From Acanthornis magna (Eukaryota; Chordata; Aves; Passeriformes; Acanthizidae): DNA of 64,000 nt. The stretch is taken from positions 8,308,001 to 8,372,000 of the forward strand of contig JAWUZG010000001.1 in NCBI GenBank assembly GCA_036785705.1. Reading direction: 5' to 3'. The notes below the pieces were generated by a model, which did no database searches, was not told the origin of the DNA, and was given only the letters and a program-made list of their open reading frames with translations. The position numbers were made by a program, and so were the translations under genes. This document shows, piece by piece, positions 12,246 through 25,909 of this stretch. Within the stretch, counting starts at the first letter, position 1; each line of letters opens with the position of its first letter.

Positions 12246-14012
12246 TTGGAATTAAAATTTTTGCAATAGCAGCTCACAATTCAGGCTGTTGCTCTGAATA
12301 CTGTGCTTTAGTGTTATCAAAATTTTCTAGGGGAACATGAAACTTCAGAATTCTGTTGCGCCCTCAAAATTCAGTGGGTTGTGGCTCCTTACTTTTTATA
12401 CCCTTTTCCAGAACTCTTCAGACTAGCAGGGACTCTTTTCTGATGTCTGGTCTGTATGATGATCATGGCTCTGGCTTCTGGATCTTTGTCTACAAGACAG
12501 CATTTTGCTATCAGCATTATGCAATTGTCAGTTCACAATGTACTTTATAGTACAAGCCTATTATGACAAGCCCACTAGGTACAAAAATTCCAGAAGTAGT
12601 TTAATGACATTTTTTCTGACCAGGGATTCTGTCACCCACTGTTGCCACAGCAGTGCCTGCAGTAGTCACAGTGTCAGTGCAGCAGCAGTGCTGAACAAAG
12701 GTACCACACAGACACAAAGATGCTGTGGATCTTCCCAGTGCAGTCATCTGTCACTGATGGCTTATCTCCAAAGCAGCACGTGCGGTGCCTGAACAGTGTC
12801 TTATCCCATTCCCACCATCGTTTGCAGAACTCAGCTGTGGTGTTACGTGTCCTGCCTCAGCTCTGATTCTTTATTCATCAGCCCTTCTTCCTAGGCTCAA
12901 CAGAGAGACACAGAGATAGCAGAAAATAGTACCAAAAAAGGCAGGGTTTAGTTGCATTCTCCTTCCTCTTGGGAAATTCGTCTGGAAGATTCAAAAGGAG
13001 GCAGCAGGACCCACAGTGAACACACGTACACAAAGTGCACTCTGCATCCTCACTATCCTCAAGAAGTTCAGCTGCTGCCAGTAAACATCTACCCTGCTTG
13101 TGAGATCTGAAAACATATCACAGAGCTGAGAGCTAAAACTCTGTACTAGTTATTAGATACAAATAAAGGAAGCTGTCTCAGAATTCTGCTCTTTCCCCCA
13201 TTTTCACTTTTTTTTCTTTTTTTTTCCCTTTGTTCTTTGTTTTTCATGGCACAGTACATACCCAAGGGAATAATGGGTGAAGACAACCAGCCTGGATCAG
13301 GAAAAGAAGGCACATAGAGTTAAATTCTGCTTTGACCCTGGACCTCAGTAGAGCCTTTCTGTAAATGCTAGAAGAAACTGAAGACATAAAGAAAATAGCT
13401 AAGACAAAAAATATGGTCAAATTCCTCAAGAAAATGAGATTAGAAGAGTTTAACAGTGAAAATGATAGGAGTTGGAACAAAAAGAAAGGAGTTAACTTTT
13501 TCTCTTTTTTCCTACATTTACAAATCATTAAGCCCTGAGAAAAGCCCTCCAGATATCAGGGCACTCTCTTCTTCACACAGAGCCTGCAGGAATCGTTCCC
13601 TGCGTTGTACCATGGAACAGTTCAACAATAACAGCACTTGAGTTACTTTGCCAGTGCCTACAAAGCTCCTCCTGTTTTGGGATTAGGAACCGATGGTCTA
13701 GAATTGGGTTTACATGCTTCACACATCAGGTTCTGTTTCAAGTCTTGGCTTGTCTTTTTAATTTTATTTCGTAAGGCTGAGAGGCTCTTTGGGTTTTTTG
13801 CTCTTTTCAAAAATTTTCAGAATTTCTACTTGCAATGTGTAATCATGTTTCAGCCTTGAGTTTTCACAGTATGAAATGTACATAAGCAAGTATTAATTGT
13901 CACCCATTCTTATGGAAGTTTTTCTGCTTCATTGTAAATAAAGCACCTCAATTGTATATGATTAGTCTAAAAACTATTCATTTCAAGTTAAAAGCATTAT
14001 TTTCATATAAGC
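12246..14012. other. no gene recognised
   Basis: Contains a pyrimidine-rich run at 13207-13246 and short ORFs in both directions. Nothing else is identifiable. Confidence 0.4.
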
Positions 14013-14042
14013 TTATATCTATATCTATATCTATATATCTCC
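14013..14042. repeat. TATATC-type microsatellite
   Basis: About five imperfect units of TATATC/TATC lie directly before the solo LTR. Confidence 0.85.
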
Positions 14043-14049
14043 ATCTTCC

Positions 14050-14646
14050 TTTCATGGTTTAACCCCAGCCAGCAACCAAGCCCCACTCAGCTGCTCACTC
14101 ACTTCCTACCAGTGGGATCGGGGAGAGAATTGGAAGGGTAAAAGCTGGAAAACTCATGGGTTAAGACAGTGAAATGGGAAAAGCAAAAACTGTGGATACA
14201 AGCAAAGTAAAACAAGGAATTAATTCAGTGTTTCCCATGGGCAGGCAAGAATTCAGCCATGTCCAGGAGAGAAGGGCCCCATCACATGTAGTAATGACTT
14301 GGGAAGACAAACACAAGACAAACACTATCACTGCAAACGTCCCCCTCCTCCCTTTCTCCCTCACTTTATATACTGAGCATGATGTCACGTGGTCTTGGAA
14401 TATCCCTCTGGTCAGTTGGGGTCACCTGTCCTGGCTGTGCCTCCTCCCAGCTGCCCAGGCCCCCCCAGCCTTCTTGCCAGCAGGGCAGTACAAAAAGCAG
14501 AAAAGGCCTTGGCTCTATGTGAACCTTGTTCAGCAATAACAGAACCATCTCTAGATATCAATCCTGTGTTCAGCACAAATCCAAAGCACAGCCCCATACC
14601 AGCTACTGTGAAAAAAATTAACTCTACCCCAGCCAAAACCAGCACA
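14050..14646 (-). mobile_element. solo LTR of an avian endogenous retrovirus
   Basis: About 597 bp. On the minus strand it starts TGTGCTGGTTTTGGCTGG and ends with GGCTGGGGTTAAACCATGA; both ends are familiar from LTRs abundant in passerine birds. The 5-bp flanks CTTCC at 14045-14049 and 14647-14651 match and are read as the target-site duplication. The far end reads AAA where CA would be expected, a likely point change. No internal retroviral sequence or second LTR adjoins it, so it is a recombinant solo LTR. Assignment to a specific class (ERVL or ERVK) is not secure; a 5-bp duplication favours ERVL-like. Confidence 0.8.
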
Positions 14647-14651
14647 CTTCC

Positions 14652-17600
14652 CCACCTGCAGGATAGTTTCTCTCCTTTTGTAATTTTCTTGTTAGTTATT
14701 GATTGAATCTCATCGACAGTTTGTAAGAACAGAACGGTTCAGAAGGTGGTTTGTAAGCCAGGTCTGGACTCCAGTTGGTGTAATAAATACCATCATTTTT
14801 TCTTTTCTGGCTTCATTATACTCACAGATTATAAGATCTTTGTCCTTCTTGCTTACCTTTATCTAACAGTTGCAATGAGGGAGGCTGGTGACCAATTGCT
14901 CTGTCCCTCAGTCAGATGCCACAGGTCAACATTTAGAGGTAAAACACACTCAACTGTGTGGAAATTTTTCTTCTCTTGTTATCATCTTCCTTGTTCTTCT
15001 AAATACTCATTTGATAGGACAGTTCAGGTTTATCTGAATGAAGGCAGAAAATAACACAAGAATAGTCTTTTAAAGAGCGGGACACCTCTGCCTGGCATAC
15101 CGTGCAGTTTTCTCTTGTATTTCCATTATTGTATCTTTAATAAAGTGGCAGTTATAATTAACTTTTTTTGAGGAGTTCAGGTGCTCCTAATGGCTTTCTC
15201 CCAAGTATTTTGGTTGTTGTCAGAGAAAGTAGTTGAGCAGCCTTTCAAACTCGGCATTACTATGTATTATGTTTTCTATCACAGTTACGTTTTCTATCCC
15301 GTGGCCAGTCCTTTCAGAACTAGATTTCAAAGAATGTCCCTCTGCTTTAAATTTTATAAAAATTAACTGGTAGACTTAAAGGTATTTTAAAAGGCTTGTC
15401 GGACAACGAACATGTTGCTTAGGCTTTATTTCTTTAGTCAGGTGTGTGGGAGTAAGAGTTCACTCCTGCAGTGCTCAGTAGAATCTGCTCTAAATTTGGA
15501 AAACATGCATTTTCAATTTTTAATGGAAGTTTTGAGTAGTATGAAGTTTCTTGGTCACCTTCTTTCGTTGGACAGAAGCATGGCAGGAAATGGACACGGA
15601 CAGAGCCACTTTTACAATGCATGGGGATGAACCAATTCCACTACATCACCCCACCACTCCATGGAATTTGATAGAAGTGAAAGACTCAGGTCCATGGACT
15701 TGTGGTTCTCCTGCTTTTGAGACTTGGTAGAAAGGAAAGGGAACTTCCATTTACGTTTACTCTTTCATTGAGAGCACCAAACCAGGAAGGAACAGGAAGA
15801 AGTTATCTTGCTACCGCTGTCAGCATGCTGAAAGCCTGCCGCCTTCCATGCTCTGCATCTCCCAAGCCCAGAGACTTGCTCAGCCTCCCCAAAGGAGGTG
15901 TTGAAGGAGTCCTCCAAGGTGCATGGGGACTCTAAAGCAAGAGGAAGAGCAGAAGTTTTGTTAATGTCCACTTTAGTTCAATATTGCTTACAGGCATCAC
16001 CTGATGCCCGAAAAAGGCAAAAAGATTGTTATATTTCTATCATAACTGGACACAATTTGGCTGTCATAGTGTTTTCGTCTAGATAAAAGGAAGTGCTTTG
16101 AGAATGTCCATCATTACAAGGATGATGATTGCATTACTGCAATACATTTCAGTTCAAGCCTTCACAAACCACAGATTTTTACAAGCATAGATATATAAGC
16201 CTCTATAGAATAAAGAAAAAATAATGCTCATACTAAAGCACAATGCACAGAAGTGGGAAAAATACACAATGCATAGAAATTTCTTGCCATCCAAAAAAAA
16301 TATATAATAGGAGGGGTGCTTTCTGGTCTTCATGACGTTCAATATCCTGCACTCAATTTGCTGCCATATAAATTAAAAAAACCAAATTCCAAAAATGCCT
16401 CTTCCAGTTTTACCTTCATTTACAGCAAAAATTACCACCTCATTGGCTTCTTGTTTAATTTAGCTTTAACAGTTGTTTTCTTCAGCAGTCCATAGTTAAC
16501 TATTCTTGTTTTCAGCTCACATGAGATTCTCAGTTGCTGAACTGGTCAGGGAGATCTGGTCCTGTGTACTAAAGTATATAAAATTGTTGTCATGGTTATT
16601 TTTGACACTTTGATCTCTCAGATTGAAAGGCCCATGAAATTGTCCAATTGCAGTTTTGACACTTTCCTACTGTAACAGCAAAAAACCACGAGAGTGTTCT
16701 GAACTTGAGTTTTCACTGTTCATACTTTGCTAGTCATGCTAGACGTACTTAAGAAATGAAGTGGTAAACTCATGTATTGATTTTTAGAGATTTGTGCAGA
16801 AAAATACAAATTTACTCTTAAATTTCGTTGGGAAAGACTATTTGGAACACTTGGAAATTAGAGCACCTCATGCTGGATATAATTGCAAACAGCCATAGGT
16901 GACATGATTGTTTTTTTATTTTTGATGCTCACCTTACATTATTTGATTTAGCTTGATCTGATGTAGTATCATGTTAAAACACATGATGTGACAGGTATAA
17001 TTAAAACCAGTTCCATTTTGCATCTTGAGCAACTGATAAAAGGAACATGGCTTGTTTGTGAAAGACAGAAAGAGTTTATAATTAAAAAACTTTAAATTAT
17101 GTTTGCTTTCATAATTTATTTTATGAAACTCAAGAATTAATCTGCAACACTAACAATTATTTTTAAATGCTGTCTCAATAACTACATTATTTTTAGTTTG
17201 ATAATAGATATCTTGATTTGTAATCTAAATGACCTTCATTGCCTTGAAGGAAGTTTGATTGACCACCTTATGAAATTGTTGCTCTTATAAATTTTACACA
17301 TCATTTAAATCTATGTGAAGAAATCATTGGAATGTTGCAATGGAATCTGGCCAACTAGATTTTATCTGTCTCATCTCGTACTCTGTGTCTCAACCTTTCC
17401 AGCTTGGTGACCTCTATTCCACACACTTCCAGGTTTAGTATTAAAGTAAGAACAAAAACAACAACACCAAAAAATTGACAATTATAAACCTATGTACATT
17501 ATTAGTGTGTCTGTGTTTTGAAAAATTAATACATAATATTCAGCCTAGAAGGATAGAAGGTTTATGGAACCTTGTATTGGATTTCAATATCTAGCACCTT

Positions 17601-20600
17601 GCAGTTTCTCCTAATTACCTTGTTGTAATCTGTGGAGACTCCAGAAAACCTCCAGAGTTCACGAATTGCAACTGTCAACTGTTTGTAAAAATAATATACC
17701 ATATGGATGGAAAGAATTAAATGTTCAGATGGCTGAGTTACATCTTTGTAACAGGGTCTGCATAAAGGGATGAAGAAACTGCCAGATACCTAGGCCAGTA
17801 TCCAAAAAGAAGTCAATAAATTATTCCCAAGAACTGCATCTTAGTAAGAATAACTCAGTGGAAAGTAGAACTTTGTGTTTTATGAGCACATCGTGAAGAC
17901 ATTGTCCTTTTTTATTGAAGCTCAAAAATCTTTAACCCAAGAGTTTACTCAATGACTGGGAGAAACTGTAAAACACTAGAGTTTACAGAAATCCAGTCCA
18001 TGACCTGTTAAGATTGACTGGATTCTGAAAGCAGAACAGGCGCCACAGCTTTGGTTTGATCCTCCCAAAGAGAGTACCACCTTGTGTGACTGAGGAACAT
18101 AATGTACAGGCAATAAACTGACAAAGAATAATGATATATAAAAGATGAATAATTAGTTGGGATAAAGCACCAGAAGGCATATTGCTGATAATTTAAATAA
18201 AATAATAACATCTTAGTACAATGTAGCTACATTTGTGTGATTAAATAGCAGTGGTGAGACATGAAAGATTCAAAAGAATGGAAATGGTAATGGAAAAAGG
18301 GAAGAAGAGGTTCTTGTGAGTAGTTTTTCTTCCAGTTGTTCCTAATAGGCGGGAATGCTCTTGCCTCTGCAGACTGGAAAATTATTCAAGATCCAGAGGT
18401 GTTTCACCACATATCATGTGCCCCAGCTGCTTGTGTCATTGGTCAACATTAGGCTTCAGTTTATTTCCATACTTACGCCATTTAAAATACCGGAGCTCTG
18501 ATTCCAAGAATGCGAAAGATTTGCACATATAACTGCAGAATTTTTGGTGGGGGTTTTAGGAAGTCTTAGACAAGAAAAATTTATCTTCAAGACCAGGATT
18601 CCATCTTCTTTCCCTTTTCTGTGAAGTTTGTGTGGTCTCTCTGGGCATGCAGATCATCAGAACAGATAAATACTTCCTTACCTCACTGTAGTCTAGGATA
18701 AAGATAGCCATCATTACCAAAATGAGGACAAAGAGAAGGAACTTTACCTTTTTATGTGGCTGCTCAAATTACCAAGAGGCAAAATATCTCTAAGAGAAAG
18801 TTATTTTTTCTAGATTAGGGTCAATAAATACAACCAAAAGAGCCACTTTTCAAGTAATAAATCTCTAAAGTTCAGCATAAAACCGCAAAAAAGGCAATTT
18901 GTACTGTGGGCTTTGACCATAATTTTATTTCTTTATGTGCAAATCAGTCTAAGAAGTTTAATACATAATTCATGTGTGTGAGTAAATTTATTTATTTTCA
19001 TGGCATGGAATGATATTGTCTAAATAGAAGAGGATGTGAAAGCACAGCTATTTGGAAGGATCATAAGATAGGATTCATTATCTTCAAATGTATTCTGTGT
19101 GTGTTGTCGATGGATGATTTAATATAATGCAGCTCCATTCCCAGTATTCTTCATGCCACGCAAGCTTTAAAAAGCATTATCTGGCTAAAAGGCAGAGATG
19201 GCCTTATTTAGAGCTCTACTTATTATCTGGTCTCTGAAAGTGAAGGGAGAAAAAGTCCACAGACTTTAAAGGTTTTTTATATTAAAGGGAGATACTTAAA
19301 CCCATTAATTTAAAGCTGAGAAATCTTCCAATGGTCATGGATGTTGAGATGATATATAAAGGAACAACTTTGTAATTTAAATTCCTGCCTACTGTTATTA
19401 TTTTGCCAGCAACATTTCCAGCCTGCTTCATCTAAATTCCTGTCTTCCTTACTTCACAGTAGGCTGTGCTTCAGGAATACCAGCAAGTCAAATATAGGTA
19501 TCTAGATAAAGATAATGTTATATATCCTAGGCAAAACCACTTTTTAAAAAAAAAGCAGTCCAAGTAACTGTTCAGTGGATGTCACAGTAACACCAAAGGA
19601 TCAGGGATTCAGTCTTTATCCATTCCTAGGGCTGCAACACCAGAAGTCATCCTGCAGACCTTGAGAGCTCAAACCTCCTGAAGCACACTGGGCACTGGTG
19701 GAGAGGGTCTGAATGGACATTAAACAAACATCTTGTGTTTGATAGACAGGGCATCCTGTTTCTCGAAGTGTTCACAGCTTCTCGTTACCCAAGTGATACA
19801 CTGATAGTCTTATCTGCGTTAGATAGAACTCAGCTGCTTTGTCGTTTCAGAAAAATGTAAACTGATGGTTCAAGGGCAAGAAACTCTTTGGATTCCAGGT
19901 AGGGAAAAGCAGAGTTGAAGGGGGATGTTGTTTACTGAAGGCTATGAGAAATGCAATTTAAAAAAAAAAAGATTCTTATGGAAGAATTATACAAGCAGGC
20001 AAATGGTCAGGTCGGCCATATCTTATAATAACACTTGAGATGATTACATGAATTTTCATGCTTCCCTAAAATTGTTGGTAACTTCTCAGATTTGTTTGGT
20101 TGACCTGCATGAAGTATCTTATATGAGTTACATTCATGGCTATTTCACACATGGTGAAGTGGAAGTCCATTCATTTAAAGGCGTCAGATTTTTGTTATGG
20201 TCTCATGGTTTTGATGCATTTCATGCAGAATTTGGCTAGAGTGGCATTATTTCAGGTTTTGATTGAAGAAGTTGTTTGCCCACAAAACAACGTGGTATCT
20301 TGTAACAGGTCTGTTTCTTGCTCAGTGCCAATTCATTGTATCCAGAAGCTGATGTCTGAGCTGAAAATACAGAAGTCAACATTATTTAAGGCTGTTTTGA
20401 TCTCCGTGACATTGTTGGCTGTAACTTCTTATCCCAGTAGTATTGTCATTGAGGGTACAGGAATGACCTGCTGGAGAATTTCCAAATAGGTTTGTGCTTG
20501 TGATTCATTATTCATTAAAGGAGGCAATCTATACAAGGTTTTTAGGGTAGCCTAGTATGATGTGCTGCTTTCTTCTTCATCCTTTCTTCTCTCTTCTGCT

Positions 20601-23600
20601 GATTAAAAACTGAGTCTGAGTTTTCTGGGATAGAAGGACCACTTGATTAAAACAAAAGGCAGGAATATGACTTAAAAAAATGGAAGGCCTTGTTTCACAA
20701 GGAGAACTTAGTGGTGTGTAGATTAAGCTTAAGTGACAGAACTCAAACCAAGAGCCACATCCCCAGCATGCAGATTCTTGTTGGTACCTGCTCCATCTCA
20801 GCACCAAAGCAGAGGTGCGCCTGGAATGGCTTTTCTCATTGCCCTTGGATGAAGGGCAGGGCCCCAGAAGGTGTTTTTTGATTCCCCAGGTGAAAAAAAC
20901 CAAATGACGCCGAAGGACACCTCTGTTGGAAAAAACTCCTGATAAAATTAACTGGATTATTTATGATGATGATGAATATTGTGATGTGAAAAGAATGATT
21001 AGTGGAAAAAATATTAATAAACAAATGATTAAAGGAAAATGAAATTATCAAGTGGAAGAGATGAATTTTCCACAATTACTAAAATTATGTCTCTGTTTTG
21101 TATTTGAATGTCCCTATAACAGACATTTTGAAAAGAGCTAAAGAAGGACATTCCTTCTTTCATACTAAGCATTTCTCAGACAAACAAATGTAATAAGTGA
21201 TGTGAGTCAGCACTTCATTCACTGTCCAAAATTTAAGAATGCGAGCTACTCAGTTTATTTTTGATTATACCTCAGTTGAGAGTGGCAAATGTCATAATTT
21301 TAATATAAATATTTAAGGTTTGTGCTCTGTTAGTAGTGAATGGTGATACTGAATGTGAATTTTTGAATAATACAGATCTCATTTTCTGAAGTGTAGGGCA
21401 TCTGTGACTTTTTACAAATGCTTTAATTTCTCCCGTGCAAAGCCTGGGACTTCAACAAGTTACTTATGCATAGTGTGCATAGTTGTATGTGTGGATACGC
21501 ATTGATTTTAGCTTAAAATTTTGATCTTTAAAGCTTTAATTTGTTTAATTGCATTACTGAATTAAGGCCAGAATTGTTTTTAAAAAGTCTTGAATTGAGT
21601 TCTTTGGGATGCTCTAACATTCCATTAAAACTTGTAAATCACTTATTATAGCTTTAGCCATTTCTCATTAATTTGTACTTTATTTACTGAGAAGCACAGG
21701 ATAAAAGTCACTGTACCAGAAGTGGAACACACTTTGCTTTGCAGTGATTCCACTGTGTACCACCCAAGGAGAAAATGAAGGTTTGAGGAATTTTCCTATG
21801 GCAGCATTTTCCATCATCAGTATTTTCCATTTTCACTAGAACACAGGCCAGTCCCACAACCAGAATGTTGAAAGAGGGACGTACAGGCTAAAAAAGAGGA
21901 AGAAAGCATTCATAGACTGATAGGGAGAGAAAAGACAGTTGTAGAAGTGGGATGTGACATGATTTTCCTAAGTTGTTTTTTTGGTATAGTGGGTTTTTTT
22001 TTAGCAAAAGTCTCCCTTGACATCATTTTATCTGTAATTGTAAATAAGCTGTGTATAGGACAGAAGTAACTCTCTAGAGCCAAGTCTATAACTAGTCAGA
22101 GCTTATTTAAGTCAGCGGAGTTGCAACAGAGCTTTGGCACATGGACATTTTGTTAGTCCGAAATGTCTCCTCTGATGGAAAGCAAAAGAAAACCAATTTG
22201 AAAGATACCGTGCCCTTTGAGGGTCAGTATAATCCTGTCAGTATTTAAAATGGATTTCAGTATTGGTAATGTGACTGAAGTTGGTTCTGCACCAGATTCC
22301 TGGTTCAGTGAACAAAACTTAAGAGTCTGTGTCACTTTGAAGATAAAATAATCTCTCCCAGGACATGCTGTCAAAAGTCTGATGAGATGAAGTGCTGCAG
22401 CTTTGACTGGTTCTTTAGTTGTGCTTTGACTTCAGAGTCCTTTGGGTTATTCTTTATTAATCTAAAGAAATCACACCTTCTGGCTATTTCACACTGTTTG
22501 AATTGCTAAACAAGTCTGGCTGCTCGATTTCTAATTCAAAAGGAGTCCTCTAGATCATATGAATGACCTCGGGCAATATTGCTAGTACCTGAAAACAATT
22601 CTCCAGAATTAGTTACTAGCAGTGTATTCAATATTACACAGGCTTATTTTGGGAATTTCTTTGCATGCAGGAAAGTCACAATAGCAGTACCTGACTAAGG
22701 GGCTCAAAGTGCAGCTCTGGGCTTCTTCCACTGTTCTGGACTTAATATTTCATTCTCCGTGCTCTTGATCCTATACTAGTAACACACTGAAATTAATGAC
22801 TGTTCCAAATTAGCTGTAGTTGCTAGGTTTCTTTGATGTTGAAGTATCATTGCATAGTCTCCACCTTCCCACATGGAACCTCTAAAACCCTATGAACAGT
22901 TGAAAAATCCTTACAGAGAACAAGGGAGCAGGTGACTTTTTTTATTAGTTACTCTGTATGTAGCACAGAGCCCTTAACTCCCTTGCTATTCCAAAATACC
23001 AAACAAATAATAGTAATAGTAATTGCTAATGATGTGTGGGGTCTGGTGAATCATGATGGGATTATTAAGGGAGTTTTATATTTACTTTATATCACTGTGT
23101 TGACTGTAAGCTGCCAGAGCCAAGTACGAAGACTTAGTCCACATCCTACTGAGTAGTTGGTTGGGCTTGTTCATTTGTATTATTTCACTCGTGTTTATTG
23201 AATGTTGAAGTTACTTAATGGCTTAGAAGGCAATGTATTTTGTCTACATCTGTTCATCCCAGAAGGCAGAGGTTTCTATTTCGTTCTTTTTATGCTACTC
23301 AGTACAGAGTAAAAGCAGACTGAGGAAGAATTCAAGAGGCTGACAGTATATATTCTCTTTAGGGTAATTGTTTCTCAGGTTGGACACATTTGGCTCAAAT
23401 TCTTTTATTTTAAAGTTCTTTTCTTTTCTGTTTTTTTTTTTTTTTTTTTTCCTTTAACATTTAAATTATATTGAGTAATTGTACTCTGACAACTTCTCTG
23501 AAAAGAGATGTTATTTCTTCTGACTTGATTCGCAGTGACTCCTGATGTAAAACATTGTGGAGAATGAGAGATTTACAACACAATAGATTATTCATTAGCT

Positions 23601-25905
23601 GTTCCGGTAGATAAGTTTGACAGAAAACCATTCCAATCTACTGATTATGTGTTTTGAGTAAAACGAGTTTACCATTTTTGATAAAATCCTAGTTGATCTG
23701 AATATTTTTCATGCTTTTGTAAAGGATTTTTGTGGAACAGCTTTTTTAAAGGTAATATTTGCAAGACCTGGAAAGAGCCTTCCATTCCCTCCATCCCTGC
23801 TCTCTAGCTCTGTTTCCCTAAAGCCACTGCCCTAGCTTTGGATGTTCCAGGTCCTTGACATCACTTTGATGGACTCTCAATCCACGGAGTTGTCCTTTTG
23901 ATATCGTAATACCTGCAAAATCTCATGGCTCAAACTTCCCCTGCTTCACTAGTGCCTGTTACCCTGTTGTCCTGCTGGTCCTGATGGAGGTTTCAAGACC
24001 TCCTGATGAAGTCTGTTAAGTTTAGGGCAGCCAGCAGGATGCAGAGAAATGGGGCAGCATTTCAGGCTTTTAGAAATCTGGAGCAAATCACTCAAATCAC
24101 TCTGTAAATGCAAATTTTAGTTGCAGTGTGCAGGCAGACCTGACCTGCACAAGTAAATCCTTAGTTATTATGGATATTTCAGGCAATACTGACCTTGATG
24201 CGTGGAGCCATCGTGGCACACAGTGCTTCACCGGGATTTGATAATCTCCACTGTGTCACACAGTCCCACAGCTGACTTAAAGTTCATGTGTACATCTTTG
24301 GGGCAAGACAAGTAGAATAGATGTATCCTGAGGCTGGCAAGTTTTCTGTAAGGATCATCAGAAAATGGTGGGAAAATGCTGTCTAAGGGAATTTTTTTTT
24401 TTTCTCTGACAAATAGTCAATATTTTTCACTGAAAAATCTAATGAGAATGAAACTTTGTATTCTGGGAAAAGATCTGCAGGGGAAAAAATATTCTAATAA
24501 ACTTTCTGAGTTTTATTCAAACATTAATTTACTTATCTTGCTTCTATTTCCACTGATTTCTTTCTCATTTTTCCTCATGCCAGCTGTGCCACTTATGACC
24601 CTCACATTCCCTTACCATATTCTTTCAGTTCATTTGTTACCTCCTTTGGCAGCACAAAACACTTTTTATCTCATTGTATTTTTACATGTTATCTCCTACC
24701 GCAAAATAAACTCCCCTATTTGTGAAAGATTTACACAATCTCCTATTTTCTCAGTTGTTTCTGAATCATCACTTTTTGCTTAAGCTCTTCAGACTTACAC
24801 CTTTGGCAATAAACCCTATTTATTCCTTCATTTATTAGATTCTTATCGTCCCCTGGGTAATCCTGTTCTTTGCCTTTCCTTTGCATTGTAAAGTCCTTTT
24901 GTATTGGTTCTCCAAGAATTTATAGTGCATCTGTTGCTCTGACTCTGTGCCCGGCTTTCTGTTAATGATATTGAGCTGATTTATTTAAATCTATGGCAGT
25001 GAACAACTGGATGACTTTCAGATATGCTTTGAAATTGGGGAGTAAACATTCTGGATGATGAAGTTTTCACTGGAATAATCAGAAGATTACGTTATTTGTT
25101 GTGTAAGGGAAGAATATGATTGTGGTATTGAACCACAAGTTCATGAATCTTGAACATGAATCTTGTTCCAAAAAAGTTAATTCCACTTTAATGTCACATT
25201 TACGACCATCCCCCTGCTAAATCAAAGGCTGTTGGTATTGTTCTCGAGAGGAAATACTGCTTATGTAGATTCATTTTTTCTGAGTATGAAAGGCCACAAA
25301 TATTTCCAGAATGCTAATGACATTTAACACTGTTTAGTAGTTGTGTTGCATCATACACTGTGCTGTTATTTTTTTTCTTCTTTCATTCTTCACTTTTCCT
25401 TTCTTCAAAGCAAAAGAAAATAAAATTAAAAAATTTTAAAGCTCGATTTTTTTCTTGTCAGAGGTGAACCAAAGCCTAGACAGAAGAGAACAATCTCCTG
25501 ACTGAATAATATTCTGTAACTGAGGTGATAGGAGTAATTCTTTAAAACTGTGCTAAAACAAACACATGACTCCCCTCTAAATTTTTTTTATAGTAGCAAT
25601 GTTTCATGAAGCATAGAGCATGAGATGCAGAAGGGGAAAAGAAATGTGTAAGGAAGACATGTCTGGGGCTTGTTTCATTTGTTTGATGGCACTTTAGTAC
25701 CCTAAAGACATGGGTTTGAGAGCTCGCATTTCTTTTCCAGTATGTAAGTCCACTGTATATTAAAATCACATCTTTTCATTTAGTAATACCAGAATTTTAT
25801 GCCTTCTGTTGCACACGCCTGATTTTTCAGAAGTTGCTAGAAAATGAAAAAAAAATCTCACCAGATCTCAGAAATTATTATGATAAATGCTAAAATAATA
25901 TTTTG
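14652..25905. other. long AT-rich stretch without recognisable genes
   Basis: No gene, RNA or intact mobile element was recognised across about 11 kb. Simple sequence includes 20 consecutive T at 23431-23450. ORFs are short and lack recognisable motifs; the longest, 135 residues at 24376-24783 on the plus strand, is a hydrophobic low-complexity frame. Stretches near 17000-17350 and 23960-24260 look less decayed than their surroundings, but nothing specific can be assigned. Confidence 0.4.
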
Positions 25906-25909
25906 GGCC
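25906..25909. repeat. target-site duplication GGCC, left copy
   Basis: GGCC directly precedes the TG that opens the left LTR and is repeated directly after the CA that closes the right LTR. Four bases is the usual size for gammaretrovirus-type integration. Confidence 0.9.

Noticed and set aside
13207..13528. Minus-strand 94-residue frame with a lysine- and leucine-rich start
   Set aside because: Derived mainly from a pyrimidine/purine-rich tract with low complexity; no domain seen.
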